The notes under the pieces are model-generated. The model ran no database searches. It was not told the DNA's origin and saw nothing but the letters and a program-made list of their open reading frames with translations. This document shows, one piece after another, positions 33,637-42,908 of a stretch of DNA of 64,000 nt. Position 1 is the first letter of the stretch. Each line of letters opens with the position of its first letter. The DNA comes from Phyllobacterium brassicacearum (lineage in GTDB: Bacteria > Pseudomonadota > Alphaproteobacteria > Rhizobiales > Rhizobiaceae). The position numbers and the translations under genes are program-made. The DNA is taken from positions 1-64,000 of the forward strand of contig NZ_PGGO01000012.1 in the NCBI RefSeq assembly GCF_003010955.1. Direction: 5' to 3'.

Positions 33637-34116
33637 TCAGCCGAGCTCCGCCAGCATTTTGACCTTGTCGATCTCACGCTCAAGGCTGGTCGACCATTCC
33701 GGCCCCTGTTCGACGATCTCGAAGCCCTCGCGCTGATAGAGCCGGATGGCGCCGACGTTGCGGGCATGGGTGCTGATACGCGCCTTGGCATACCCCGCCT
33801 CCGCAATCGCGGATTTCATGGCACGCAGCAGCGACGAGCCGATCCCCTGCCCCTGCACTGCAGGTTCGACCCAAAGGTCCGAGATGTAGTCATTGTCTTC
33901 ATCGCGCGCGCCCCAGCCGACGACGGTGCCATCAGCTTCAGCCACAAGCACATGGCTGAAGGAGGCTTCGGCAAAGTCCTGGAAGGCTTGTCCGACATGC
34001 GCGCGCATGCCAGGCAATTCCGGCTCGAATGAAAAAATGTTGGACGCCCAGGCGCGGGAGCCGACCGCAGCGATGGCTGCAATGTCGGCTTCGGTTGCGC
34101 GCCGGATTACCACCAT
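33637..34116 (-). CDS. GNAT family N-acetyltransferase
   Basis: A 159-residue acetyltransferase. [19 protein letters not shown] opens the fold. The acetyl-CoA loop is [21 protein letters not shown] (~80-100), and the C-terminal motif B is [19 protein letters not shown]. The substrate is unknown; the overall pattern is RimI-like. The start overlaps the end of gatA (34107) by 10 bases, so it is translated in the same operon. A second GNAT gene lies between gatA and gatC. Confidence 0.85.
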   Translation of the reverse strand: MVVIRRATEADIAAIAAVGSRAWASNIFSFEPELPGMRAHVGQAFQDFAEASFSHVLVAEADGTVVGWGARDEDNDYISDLWVEPAVQGQGIGSSLLRAMKSAIAEAGYAKARISTHARNVGAIRLYQREGFEIVEQGPEWSTSLEREIDKVKMLAELG

Positions 34117-35588
34117 TTCGGCGCGTTGAACTTGCCTGCGGCCTGCTCGATCACATGGGCCGTCTGGAACAGCGTCTCCTCATCGAACGGGCGTCCAATG
34201 AGCTGCAGGCCAAGCGGCAGACCCCTTGTATCAAGACCAGCCGGAACAGCTATTCCGGGCAAACCAGCCATGTTGACCGTCACGGTGAAGATGTCGTTGA
34301 GGTACATCTTCACCGGATCAGCCGACATATCCTGGTCGGCAATGCCGAATGCGGCCGATGGCGTCGCCGGCGTCAGGATCGCATCGACGCCCGCATGGAA
34401 GACATCTTCGAAATCCTTCTTGATCAGGGTGCGCACCTTCTGTGCCTGCAGGTAATAAGCGTCATAATAGCCGGCCGACAGCACATAGGTGCCAATCATG
34501 ATGCGGCGCTTGACCTCATCACCAAAGCCGGTGGCGCGGGTCTTCTCGTACATGTCGACGATATCGCGGCCCGGAACACGCAAGCCATAACGAACGCCGT
34601 CATAGCGGGCAAGGTTTGACGAAGCCTCCGCCGGAGCAACGATGTAATAGGCCGGCAGCGCATATTTGGTATGCGGCAGCGAAATATCAACGATCGAAGC
34701 ACCAGCATCCTTGAGCCAGGCAATACCCTGCTGCCACAGCTTCTCGATCTCTTCCGGCATGCCGTCGACACGATATTCCTTCGGAATGCCGATCTTCAGC
34801 CCTGCAAGCGGCTTGCCGATGGCAGCTTCATAATCTGGCACGGCGATATCGACCGATGTGGTGTCCTTTGCATCGACTGAGGCCATTGATTTCAAGAGAA
34901 TCGCCGCATCGCGCACGTCGCGGGCGATCGGTCCGGCCTGATCCAGCGACGATGCAAAGGCAACGATGCCCCAGCGTGAGCAGCGGCCATAGGTCGGCTT
35001 GATGCCAACGGTGCCGGTAAATGCGGCCGGCTGGCGGATCGAACCACCCGTATCCGTTGCGGTGGCACCGGCGCAAAGCCGTGCGGCAACGGCAGTGGCA
35101 GAGCCGCCAGATGAGCCCCCGGGCACCAGATCGGTATTGGAACCCTTGGCGCGCCAGGGGTTCTTTACCGGACCGTAGTAGGAACTTTCGTTCGACGAGC
35201 CCATCGCAAACTCATCCATGTTGAGCTTGCCGAGCATGACGGCACCGTCGGCCCAGAGATTGGCAGTCACAGTCGATTCGTAGTGCGGCTTGAAGCCATC
35301 GAGGATATGCGAACATGCCTGTGTATGCACACCCTCGGTGCCGAACAGATCCTTGATGCCAAGCGGAATACCCTCGAGCGCCCCGGCATTGCCAGCGGCC
35401 AGACGCGCATCGGACGCTTTCGCCATGTCCAGCGCCTTTTCCGGTGTCGTCACGACATAGGCGTTGAGCGCTTCGTTTGCGTTCTCGATCGCCTGGATAT
35501 AAGCGCCGGTCAATTCGGTGGCGGTGATTGCCTTCGCCTTCAACTGGTCGCGCGCCTCGGCAATGGTGAGAGCGGTCAGATCGGTCAT
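34107..35588 (-). CDS. gatA: Aspartyl/glutamyl-tRNA(Asn/Gln) amidotransferase subunit A
   Basis: A 493-residue amidase subunit releasing ammonia from glutamine for conversion of misacylated Glu-tRNA(Gln) or Asp-tRNA(Asn). The Ser-cisSer-Lys triad is visible: Lys in [15 protein letters not shown] (~75-89), cis-Ser in [16 protein letters not shown] (~152-167), and the nucleophile Ser in [17 protein letters not shown] (~171-187). The amidase signature ends near [18 protein letters not shown]. The operon order is gatC, GNAT, gatA, GNAT; gatB is not in the window and should be elsewhere. Confidence 0.97.
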   Translation of the reverse strand: MTDLTALTIAEARDQLKAKAITATELTGAYIQAIENANEALNAYVVTTPEKALDMAKASDARLAAGNAGALEGIPLGIKDLFGTEGVHTQACSHILDGFKPHYESTVTANLWADGAVMLGKLNMDEFAMGSSNESSYYGPVKNPWRAKGSNTDLVPGGSSGGSATAVAARLCAGATATDTGGSIRQPAAFTGTVGIKPTYGRCSRWGIVAFASSLDQAGPIARDVRDAAILLKSMASVDAKDTTSVDIAVPDYEAAIGKPLAGLKIGIPKEYRVDGMPEEIEKLWQQGIAWLKDAGASIVDISLPHTKYALPAYYIVAPAEASSNLARYDGVRYGLRVPGRDIVDMYEKTRATGFGDEVKRRIMIGTYVLSAGYYDAYYLQAQKVRTLIKKDFEDVFHAGVDAILTPATPSAAFGIADQDMSADPVKMYLNDIFTVTVNMAGLPGIAVPAGLDTRGLPLGLQLIGRPFDEETLFQTAHVIEQAAGKFNAPKWW

Positions 35589-35600
35589 GTTAGATCCTGT

Positions 35601-36083
35601 TTATTGGGCTGGCGCGAAGGCGAGCCACTTTTCGTAAAATGCACTGTGTTCGGAGTCGGGGTAGTCCAACACGACACCGCAACGGGTAAATCCGGAACGT
35701 TCGTAAAGGCGATAGGCGTCTGCGAAACCGGGTCCGGTGCCTGTTTCGAGAACGAGGCGCGTAACGCCCCTTTTGTTGGCAAGCGCAGTAATGGCATCGA
35801 GCAGCGCCGATCCGACACGCTGGCCACGCACGGTAGGCCGCGTGAACATGCGCTTGACCTCGCCTATGCCGCCGCCATGATCCTTCAGGGCTCCGCAACC
35901 GACGGCATGGCCGCTCTCGTCGCGTGCCACGAAAACCGTCGTGTCACTGTCTGCCATCTGTTCAACCGTCATCTTGAACTGAAACTCGATGGGCGAAAGC
36001 GGCAGAAGGTGCTCGTTGAGATCATCAACCAGCGCCCTGACGTCGTCCTGTAGCGGCGTTTCGATGGCGACCGAAATAGCCAT
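35601..36083 (-). CDS. GNAT family N-acetyltransferase between gatC and gatA
   Basis: A 160-residue acetyltransferase. A central VFVARDESGHAVGCGALKD is followed by the acetyl-CoA site VKRMFTRPTVRGQRVGSALL (~77-96) and the C-terminal ADAYRLYERSGFTRCG. The YPDSEHSAFYEKWL tail is typical of a subgroup annotated GNAT in rhizobia. The substrate is unknown. It is 8 bases downstream of gatC and 12 upstream of gatA, within one operon; whether it modifies components of translation is speculation based only on position. Confidence 0.85.
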   Translation of the reverse strand: MAISVAIETPLQDDVRALVDDLNEHLLPLSPIEFQFKMTVEQMADSDTTVFVARDESGHAVGCGALKDHGGGIGEVKRMFTRPTVRGQRVGSALLDAITALANKRGVTRLVLETGTGPGFADAYRLYERSGFTRCGVVLDYPDSEHSAFYEKWLAFAPAQ

Positions 36084-36091
36084 GGCGGCCC

Positions 36092-36379
36092 TTACTCCAC
36101 CACTTTCGGAACCACGAAGAAATTTTCCTCGTGGATGGGCGCATTGGCGACGATGTCCGCTGCCTTGTCGCCATCATTGACCTGGTCCTGACGCTTCTTC
36201 ATGGCCATGGGCGTCACTGATGTCATTGGCTCCACGCCCTCTACGTTGACCTCGTTCAACTGTTCGACAAAGCCGAGGATGGCGTTCAACTGGCCAGTCA
36301 TGCGGGTTGCGTCGTCCTCGCTCACGGCAATCCGGGCAAGATGTGCAACACGTTTGACGGTGGAAATATCGACTGACAT
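36092..36379 (-). CDS. gatC: Aspartyl/glutamyl-tRNA(Asn/Gln) amidotransferase subunit C
   Basis: A 95-residue GatC that clamps GatA to GatB. The whole sequence fits the family: [20 protein letters not shown] at the N-terminus, [20 protein letters not shown] in the middle and [17 protein letters not shown] at the end. ATG 36379 is the first gene of the minus-strand operon gatC-GNAT-gatA-GNAT-ydcF-HI0933. Its upstream region to 36468 contains only about 90 bases before the stop of the preceding secreted-protein gene. Confidence 0.95.
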   Translation of the reverse strand: MSVDISTVKRVAHLARIAVSEDDATRMTGQLNAILGFVEQLNEVNVEGVEPMTSVTPMAMKKRQDQVNDGDKAADIVANAPIHEENFFVVPKVVE

Positions 36380-36468
36380 AGGGGATCCTGGAAATTCAAC
36401 GTTCTGATAATGCAGCTATAGTGTCCGTTGCGGGCGAGCGCAACGGACAAGAAGGCGCGAAATCGACC

Positions 36469-38082
36469 TTACTGGGCCGGTGGCGTGTCTGTCTGGTCGT
36501 CCTCTTGCGCATCGGGATTGATGACATTGTCATCCAGCGTCACACCGCCATCCAGCGTGTCGTCGCTGCCGGGCTCGACGACCGGATCCGGTCCCTTGAC
36601 CGGATTGCCATTGATATTCACCGAGCCGTCGGCCTTTTGGTCGACGATCCATTGAATATGGCCGTTTGGCAATTGCGCGCCGAAATCCTTCGCGAGCTTG
36701 GCAAAGACGATATAGTCCTTGATCTCTGGCTGCTGTTCGGAAGCCTTTGTCAGGCGATCAAGGGCCGCGTCGAAGCCAGCCATCTCCCACGTCGTGCGGC
36801 TTTCTGGCTTCATCGCAACGAATGAGACCTCGCCCTCGACAGTGAGTTCGGTATCGGCGGTCCGGACAAGGCTCTTGTTAATGACGAGCTTTGGCGGATT
36901 GATCATGAATGCCGTGGCCGTGTTGGCCTCGAACTCGTCGGAGAACGGCTTCTCGCGATTCAGATCCATGTCCGCGATCGCGGCTTTGGCGATGGTATCG
37001 AGATCGAGGCCTTCGGTGCCAAATGCCAGTTCAACGTCCGTCGGCAGAAATTGCACGCTCCACTCCGGTATCGGCAGAGCCGGATATTTCAGGCCGTTGG
37101 TCCGCAAAGCGTACTGGTATTTGCCATCCTTGCTTATGCCGTCGAAGTTGAGCTCCTGGGAGATATTCTTCGCTGCAAATGCTCCGAGCGGTGTTTCAAC
37201 GCCCAGATCAGCAAGGTGATAGGCGCCCGACAGCTTGTCCCAAAGTGGCAGAGCGGCGAGAAGCTTCGTTTTGAGTTCCGCCTGCTCCGTATCTTTCAGC
37301 TTCATTTCCTGCGAATGGGCGATGAAAAACGCCCAGAGGTCGAGCAATTCAAGGTTGCGAACGCCCTTACCTTCGGCGTTGACACCCAGTTCAGCACCAC
37401 GGATGACAACTTTCAGGGCCTCTGCGGGAGCAGACGGTGGCGCCGCAGCACTGCCATCAGTAGAGGTGCCGTCCGCAGGTGGCGGAGTCTTGATGACCAT
37501 CGTCTCCTGGAAATCGACGGCCGATTGAATGTTGCTGACATCGACACCGCCCGCGGCAGCGGCAGCCCCGACGAACTCGCCCTTTGCCGAATTCGCGCTG
37601 GCATCGACATCCTGCGTAGGACTGGTCGATTTCATCTTGAACGAACCGTAAGAAAACGAGCCCTTGGAGAAAGTGCCGATCTTGGGGTCGAAGATTCCGC
37701 TCACATTCGCGTTGTCGATGGACCACTGAACCGATTCGCGCCCCGTCGGCGTCGTCGTTTCGATTGATCCACCGGGCATCGCCGTCGAAGTGACGTTCCA
37801 GGAACCGTCAGCGAGCGGTTTCGTCAGCAGGCTGTATTCACCGAAATCACCCTTGAAAAAGTCCTGTTTCGGCAGGGATTCGAGCAGTTTTGCCGTGCTG
37901 AACGTAACACGGTAATTGTCCGCTTCCGGCACGACAGTCAGGATCTTCTTCTCGATCGCTGTCTTGCCAAAATATCTCGAAAGCGTTCTGGCAAGCTCAT
38001 CCGCGCCTTTGGCGTCAATTGTTTGTGCGAAGACAGGCGTCGTCGCGGTCATCATGCAGGAAATCAAAAGCAGTCTGCGCAC
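36469..38082 (-). CDS. Large secreted protein of unknown function
   Basis: A 537-residue exported protein. The signal peptide is MRRLLLISCMMTATTPVFAQ if translation starts at GTG 38082, which has GGAG six bases upstream; ATG 38103 is in frame with seven extra residues but no ribosome site. The mature part alternates beta-strands (many TELTVEGEVSF-type segments), has an Ala/Pro/Ser linker near 195-225 and an acidic C-terminal tail rich in D, E and P. The look is that of an alphaproteobacterial periplasmic protein of the DUF2125/DUF945 kind, but I cannot assign a family. Alone on its strand, between the gatC operon and a hydrolase. Confidence 0.65.
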   Translation of the reverse strand: MRRLLLISCMMTATTPVFAQTIDAKGADELARTLSRYFGKTAIEKKILTVVPEADNYRVTFSTAKLLESLPKQDFFKGDFGEYSLLTKPLADGSWNVTSTAMPGGSIETTTPTGRESVQWSIDNANVSGIFDPKIGTFSKGSFSYGSFKMKSTSPTQDVDASANSAKGEFVGAAAAAGGVDVSNIQSAVDFQETMVIKTPPPADGTSTDGSAAAPPSAPAEALKVVIRGAELGVNAEGKGVRNLELLDLWAFFIAHSQEMKLKDTEQAELKTKLLAALPLWDKLSGAYHLADLGVETPLGAFAAKNISQELNFDGISKDGKYQYALRTNGLKYPALPIPEWSVQFLPTDVELAFGTEGLDLDTIAKAAIADMDLNREKPFSDEFEANTATAFMINPPKLVINKSLVRTADTELTVEGEVSFVAMKPESRTTWEMAGFDAALDRLTKASEQQPEIKDYIVFAKLAKDFGAQLPNGHIQWIVDQKADGSVNINGNPVKGPDPVVEPGSDDTLDGGVTLDDNVINPDAQEDDQTDTPPAQ

Positions 38083-38136
38083 ATCGCTCTCCAGTGGTAT
38101 CATCTCTAGGTTCTTCGCTGCTTTAGCAAGCCTGCG

Positions 38137-38841
38137 TCAAACCGTAAAATGCTCATTTGTCGTGGCAACAATAACCTCGCTCTCGCCGCCCTCCATTCCA
38201 GCGACAAACTTGTCTGCCGTCTGGTCGATAATCGGGAACGAGGCGTAATGGCATGGAATGGCCTTAGCAAACTTGAAATAGCGGCGCGCTGCAAGCGCTG
38301 CGACCGCACCGCCCATGGTAAAGCGGTCGCCAATCGGAATGATGCCGATTTCCGGCTGGTGCAACTCGCTGACCAACGCCATGTCCGAGAAAATGTCCGT
38401 ATCGCCCATATGATAGAGCGTCGGTTCGTCGTCAAAGTGCAGGACAACACCATTGGCGTTGCCGAGGGAATGGGAAACGCCGTCCTCGGTCATGAACGCG
38501 GATGAGTGTAGCGCGTTGACGTAAGTCACGGTAAAACCGTCATAGGAAACAGTCCCGCCGGTGTTCGTCGGATCGACACGCGCAACGCCGCGGTTATTAA
38601 GCCAGGTCACCAGGTCGGCATTGCCGGTCACCAGCGCGCCCGTGTCCTTGGAAATTTCAATCGTATCGCCGACATGGTCGCCGTGGCCGTGGGTCAGGAT
38701 GATGTGATTGACATCCTTGGTCGCTTGCCTGAAGTCCACGCCCTTCGCGCCGGGATTTCCATTCAGGAACGGATCGATCAGGATCGTATTCTTTGCCGTT
38801 TCGATACGGAACGCCGAATGGCCGAGCCAGGTAATTTTCAT
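38137..38841 (-). CDS. UPF0173 metal-dependent hydrolase (metallo-beta-lactamase fold)
   Basis: A 234-residue hydrolase. [20 protein letters not shown] and [14 protein letters not shown] begin the fold, and the metal motif is [17 protein letters not shown] (~47-63, HxHxDH). Further ligands are in [22 protein letters not shown] and [14 protein letters not shown]. The length and pattern match UPF0173 (YtkL-like) proteins, and the substrate is unknown. The gene is divergent from ruvX, whose TTG start lies 119 bases away. Confidence 0.88.
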   Translation of the reverse strand: MKITWLGHSAFRIETAKNTILIDPFLNGNPGAKGVDFRQATKDVNHIILTHGHGDHVGDTIEISKDTGALVTGNADLVTWLNNRGVARVDPTNTGGTVSYDGFTVTYVNALHSSAFMTEDGVSHSLGNANGVVLHFDDEPTLYHMGDTDIFSDMALVSELHQPEIGIIPIGDRFTMGGAVAALAARRYFKFAKAIPCHYASFPIIDQTADKFVAGMEGGESEVIVATTNEHFTV

Positions 38842-38959
38842 GATCTTATCCCTTCATGTGCATGTGAATCCTCGCCACGGGGCTTCAATACCGCTATGTG
38901 ACAGAAGTTGCAGATTAAAACGATCTATCGGTCAGCATTTCAAGTGTGGGAATATCAAA

Positions 38960-39460
38960 TTGACGGTACTGACGATTGAGCAACTGGAAGATCATGTGGC
39001 TGACGGCAAGACTGTTGCCGGTCTCGACCTCGGCACAAAGACGATCGGCATTGCCATATCGGATCGCGGATTTTCTTTTGCCAACCCGCGCCCTGTCCTC
39101 CGACGCAGCAAATTTACCCACGACGCGCAGGACCTGTTGAAAGCATTGAGCGCGGACAATGTCGGCGCGATCGTGATTGGATTGCCGGTCAACATGGATG
39201 GAAGTGAGGGGCCACGCGTTCAGGCAACACGCGCATTTGTCCGCAACATGGAAAAGCTGACCGACCTGCCCTTCGTCTATTGGGACGAGCGCCTTTCGAC
39301 CGTCGCTGCCGAACGCGCCCTGATCGGCATGGATGTGTCGCGGCAGAAGCGTGCCGACCGCATCGATTCAGCGGCCGCGGCCTTCATTTTGCAGGGTGCG
39401 TTGGATCGCCTGCAAAGCCTGCGTCAGGACACGGACACCGACGGCAGTTCCTTCCCGTAG
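38960..39460 (+). CDS. ruvX: Putative Holliday junction resolvase YqgF/RuvX (pre-16S rRNA nuclease)
   Basis: A 166-residue RNase H-fold nuclease. [20 protein letters not shown] (~19-38) carries the first catalytic Asp, [18 protein letters not shown] (~76-93) the family signature, [18 protein letters not shown] the Glu, and [20 protein letters not shown] the final Asp. YqgF is required for 16S rRNA 5' maturation in E. coli. The start is TTG 38960, giving [12 protein letters not shown] as in rhizobial relatives; a much longer frame from 38708 runs antisense through the hydrolase gene and is not real. The last 37 bases overlap the convergent membrane-protein gene. Confidence 0.9.
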   Translation: MTVLTIEQLEDHVADGKTVAGLDLGTKTIGIAISDRGFSFANPRPVLRRSKFTHDAQDLLKALSADNVGAIVIGLPVNMDGSEGPRVQATRAFVRNMEKLTDLPFVYWDERLSTVAAERALIGMDVSRQKRADRIDSAAAAFILQGALDRLQSLRQDTDTDGSSFP

Positions 39461-39747
39461 GCAGCGCGAGCGGCACGCCATGCCTTCACCCAGGCTATGA
39501 TTTGGCGGCGGCGGCGGAACGCGATGAGAGACAGGACCAGTCCGGTGTCGACGATACATGCTCGCGCAACCAGTGGTGGAATGCTCTCTGGTGCAATGCC
39601 TAGCACATTGCCGTAAATCCTGAAAACCAGGTCGTGCATGTCACGGCTGAAAAAATACATGCCCATGCTCAGGTCGTAGTAGGACAGAAAATACCATCCC
39701 CATAAGAAGCCCAGCGGTCCCGCCCAGAAAATCAGGAAGCTGCGCAT
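39424..39747 (-). CDS. Small rhizobial membrane protein (DUF6105-like)
   Basis: A 107-residue protein with a hydrophobic, aromatic-rich N-terminal segment ([21 protein letters not shown], ~4-24) and a second helix ([19 protein letters not shown], ~62-80). A basic amphipathic C-terminus follows. It resembles small conserved membrane proteins of rhizobia recently given DUF numbers; the function is unknown. Its last 37 bases overlap the 3' end of ruvX on the opposite strand, so the two mRNAs are complementary there. Confidence 0.7.
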   Translation of the reverse strand: MRSFLIFWAGPLGFLWGWYFLSYYDLSMGMYFFSRDMHDLVFRIYGNVLGIAPESIPPLVARACIVDTGLVLSLIAFRRRRQIIAWVKAWRAARAAYGKELPSVSVS

Positions 39748-39979
39748 TCAGTTTCTCCTCGTTGAGACGGGCATCATCATTTTTTCTTAACCCTGCGTTT
39801 TTGCAGTGCATTTTCGACTGGTAGTGATATCGTTTAAGAAGCGAACGGCAACGTAAACCGTTTGTTAAGGTTAATTTACGAAAATTTAATTCAAATTGAA
39901 GGTATTAGCGAGCCCCCTTTCGAGCCGGGGATGCAATTTTTTCGTGTGTCATCGGGATTTTTTGGCAAAACGGCGCAAT

Positions 39980-40003
39980 ACACGCGATGCGTGCACCGCG
40001 TGT
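39980..40003 (-). terminator. Hairpin after the AidB-like gene
   Basis: ACACGCG (39980-39986) pairs with CGCGTGT (39997-40003), 23 bases after the stop of the acyl-CoA dehydrogenase gene on the minus strand. The U-tract is distant, so this is a moderate candidate. Confidence 0.4.
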
Positions 40004-40026
40004 CAGGTCACATGATTATGACCAGC

Positions 40027-41658
40027 TCAGTTCGCTGATGGATAAAGCGAGTTGACGATGCTCTTGGCATTGTGACGTGCATCGAGCATGCCGTAGGTGG
40101 TGCGCCACTGCCCGCCGAGTCGCGTTTCGATGAATGCGTCAGCGATATCTTCCGACTGGAGATGACGCAATTCGGCGCCAGCTGCCGCCAGGGCCAGCTG
40201 TTCCGTCAAAATGCGAGCCGCGCCCTCATCGTTTTCGGCAACGCGCATCGCGGCACGCAACACTTCGACAGTGCCCTGCCCGCCACGCCCGAGTTGGGCG
40301 CCGATCCAGTTCAGGACCTCGTCGAAGAGCTGCGGGCCGCGCTTGAGGACCCGCAACACATCAAGGGCCATGACATTGCCCGAGCCTTCCCAGATCGCGT
40401 TGACCGGCGCTTCACGATAGAAGCGGGCAAGATTGCCCTCCTCGATGTAGCCATTGCCGCCCAGACACTCCATCGTCTCATAAAGCATTGCCGGAGCAAT
40501 CTTCGCGACCCAATATTTGACAACCGGCGTCATGACGCGGGCAAAGGCCGCTTCGCCGCGATCTTTCGCAGCATTGTCGAATGCCCGCGCCAGGCGGAGA
40601 GCAAGCGCCGTTGCGCCTGCAACATCCAGAGCCATGTCGGCGAGAACCCGCAGCATTAGCGGCTTGTCGATCAACGGGCTTTCGAAGACGATGCGATGAC
40701 GCGCATGATGCACGGTCTCGGCAAGCCCCGCCCGCATCAATCCGGCCGATGCAACGGCACAGTCCAGCCGGGTCAACGTTACCATGTCGATGATCGTCTT
40801 GACGCCATCACCCGGATTGCCGACCATCTGGCCAAGCGCATTGTCGAACTCGACTTCCGACGACGCGTTGGAGCGGTTGCCGAGCTTGTCCTTGAGCCGC
40901 TGAAAACGGAAGCCATTCGAGGAGCCGTCGGGCAGGATCCGCGGGACCAGAAAGCACGACAGACCCTCGCGTGCCTGCGCCAGGACGAGAAATGCATCGG
41001 ACATGGGCGCCGACATGAACCATTTATGGCCGGTGAGCCGGTAGAAGCCGCTTCCGGCCGGCTCAGCACGCGTTGTATTGGTGTGAACGTCGGTACCGCC
41101 CTGCTTTTCGGTCATTCCCATGCCGAGCGTAAGGCTGGCCTTCTTGGCAGGTGATTTGTTACTGGAGTCATATTTGCGCGGCAGGATCAGCGGCGACCAT
41201 TCACGGTAGAGAGTGGGCGCGGCCATGAGCGCAGCCAGCGACGCGCTTGTCATGGTCAGCGGGCACAGATGACCGCATTCCAGCTGGGCGGTCAGATAGA
41301 AACGCGCCGCCCGCGCCTGATGACGCAGTCCCGCTTCCGGCGTCCCGTCTTCCCAGATTGACGAATGCAACCCCTGGGCCACCGAACGGCGCATCAGCGC
41401 ATGATAGGCGGGATGATAGTCGATGACATCGATTCGGTGCCCCTGACGGTCGTGTGTCCGCAGCTTCGGCACTTCCGTATTGGCGAGGCGAGCCAGATCC
41501 TGCGCGTCGCCGGACAGGACGAAACGGCCGCCCTGTTCCAGTTCGGTGCGCGTGGCTTGCGGGAACCGCTTGGTGATCTGCATCAACAACGGATCGCCCA
41601 GATAGGCATTGAGGCCGATCATCGGTGGCGTCTGGTTGAGAACGTCATGGGTTTTCAA
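40027..41658 (-). CDS. AidB-like acyl-CoA dehydrogenase family protein
   Basis: A 543-residue flavoprotein, close in length to E. coli AidB. Blocks: CPLTMTSASLAALMAAP (~140), LGMGMTEKQGGTDVHTNTTR (~183-202, the FAD/substrate region), GHKWFMSAPMSDAFLVLAQ, KLGNRSNASSEVEFDNA and YETMECLGGNGYIEEGNLAR. VNAIWEGSGNVMALDVLRV (~425) carries the catalytic-position Glu. AidB is an alkylation-response protein that binds DNA and has weak isovaleryl-CoA dehydrogenase activity. The start is uncertain: TTG 41658 follows AGGA, TTG 41676 is six codons earlier. No Ada-type regulator is near. Confidence 0.85.
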   Translation of the reverse strand: MKTHDVLNQTPPMIGLNAYLGDPLLMQITKRFPQATRTELEQGGRFVLSGDAQDLARLANTEVPKLRTHDRQGHRIDVIDYHPAYHALMRRSVAQGLHSSIWEDGTPEAGLRHQARAARFYLTAQLECGHLCPLTMTSASLAALMAAPTLYREWSPLILPRKYDSSNKSPAKKASLTLGMGMTEKQGGTDVHTNTTRAEPAGSGFYRLTGHKWFMSAPMSDAFLVLAQAREGLSCFLVPRILPDGSSNGFRFQRLKDKLGNRSNASSEVEFDNALGQMVGNPGDGVKTIIDMVTLTRLDCAVASAGLMRAGLAETVHHARHRIVFESPLIDKPLMLRVLADMALDVAGATALALRLARAFDNAAKDRGEAAFARVMTPVVKYWVAKIAPAMLYETMECLGGNGYIEEGNLARFYREAPVNAIWEGSGNVMALDVLRVLKRGPQLFDEVLNWIGAQLGRGGQGTVEVLRAAMRVAENDEGAARILTEQLALAAAGAELRHLQSEDIADAFIETRLGGQWRTTYGMLDARHNAKSIVNSLYPSAN

Positions 41659-41933
41659 GAAACTGTCCTGATTCAAATTTCAATGTTCGCGCTTTATTGC
41701 AGGCCAAGCTCCGCCCGGCACCTTAATCACGCGTCGAACTCTTTTATGGGATGAAGATTCTGACAAGCGGTTAATGTGTGCAGTATATGGACACTCTCAT
41801 ACGATAGTCGATATTCATCATCGCAATCGTTTTGCACTTTCATTTTTTCGCATCATTATCTTGGGAAACTTGAACCGGTACTGGCTCCGCCGCTTGCGGG
41901 GCCGCCGCTTGGAGCTTATAGGGGGGACTTGAT

Positions 41934-42908
41934 ATGACAGAAACGCCCCCTCTCCTGTTTCCCCACCGCCACTTGCTTGGCATCAAGGGTCTTTCCCCGC
42001 AAGACATCGTCCAGCTGCTTGATCTTGCCGAGAGCGAGATCGCGGTTTCACGCCAGTCCGAGAAGAAAAAGGCGACCTTGCGCGGCCGCACCCAGATCAA
42101 TCTTTTCTTCGAGGCGTCGACGCGCACGCAATCATCCTTCGAGCTTGCCGGCAAACGGCTCGGTGCCGATGTGATGAACATGTCCGTCGGCAATTCGTCG
42201 GTTAAAAAGGGCGAAACGCTGATCGACACGGCGATGACGCTCAATGCCATGCGCCCGGATATCCTGATCATCCGCCACTCATCGGCCGGCGCCGCGGCGC
42301 TTCTTGCGCAGAAGGTTGGCTGCTCGGTGGTCAATGCTGGCGATGGCGCGCATGAACATCCGACGCAGGCGCTGCTTGACGCTTTGACGATCCGCCGCGC
42401 CAAGGGCAAGGTCGAACGGCTGACCGTTGCGATCTGCGGTGATGTGCTGCACTCGCGCGTTGCGCGGTCGAACATCATCCTCCTCAATGCTCTCGGTGCA
42501 CGCGTTCGTGTGGTCGCCCCCTCGACCCTCCTTCCCGCGGGCATTGCGCATATGGGCGCCGAAGTCTTCCACAACATGGAAGAAGGGCTGAAGGACGCTG
42601 ACGTCGTCATGATGCTGCGCTTGCAGCGCGAGCGCATGGCAGGCTCCTTCGTTCCTTCGGTGCGCGAATATTTCCGCTATCACGGACTTGACCGGGAAAA
42701 GCTGAAATATGCCAAGCCCGATGCGCTGGTCATGCACCCCGGTCCGATGAACCGCGGCGTCGAAATCGCGTCGGATGTAGCCGATGGCTCGCAGAGCGTC
42801 ATTCAGGAACAGGTCGAGATGGGCGTTGCCGTGCGCATGGCAGTGATGGAAGCGCTGCTCGACAGTCGCCGGAATTTGGGCCGCAATGCTGAAGGAGTGG
42901 CAGGATGA
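41934..42908 (+). CDS. pyrB: Aspartate carbamoyltransferase catalytic subunit
   Basis: A 324-residue enzyme condensing carbamoyl phosphate with aspartate in pyrimidine synthesis. [21 protein letters not shown] (phosphate-binding STRT, ~56-68), [35 protein letters not shown] (~140) and [18 protein letters not shown] (~265) are present. The start ATG 41934 follows GGGGGGA. The stop overlaps the pyrC' start by four bases (ATGA), typical of class A ATCase in which the catalytic subunit is assembled together with a dihydroorotase-like partner. No pyrI is present. Confidence 0.97.
   Translation: MTETPPLLFPHRHLLGIKGLSPQDIVQLLDLAESEIAVSRQSEKKKATLRGRTQINLFFEASTRTQSSFELAGKRLGADVMNMSVGNSSVKKGETLIDTAMTLNAMRPDILIIRHSSAGAAALLAQKVGCSVVNAGDGAHEHPTQALLDALTIRRAKGKVERLTVAICGDVLHSRVARSNIILLNALGARVRVVAPSTLLPAGIAHMGAEVFHNMEEGLKDADVVMMLRLQRERMAGSFVPSVREYFRYHGLDREKLKYAKPDALVMHPGPMNRGVEIASDVADGSQSVIQEQVEMGVAVRMAVMEALLDSRRNLGRNAEGVAG

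Noticed and set aside
41760-41933. Possible attenuator or leader peptide upstream of pyrB
   Set aside because: A mini-frame MDTLIR at 41787 has no ribosome site, and the GC-rich hairpin near 41884-41904 lacks a U-tract. The evidence is too thin to call regulation.
41840-42637. Minus-strand frame of 265 codons opposite pyrB
   Set aside because: It lies wholly antisense to pyrB, is Ser/Arg-rich with no recognisable fold, and mirrors codon bias of the real gene.
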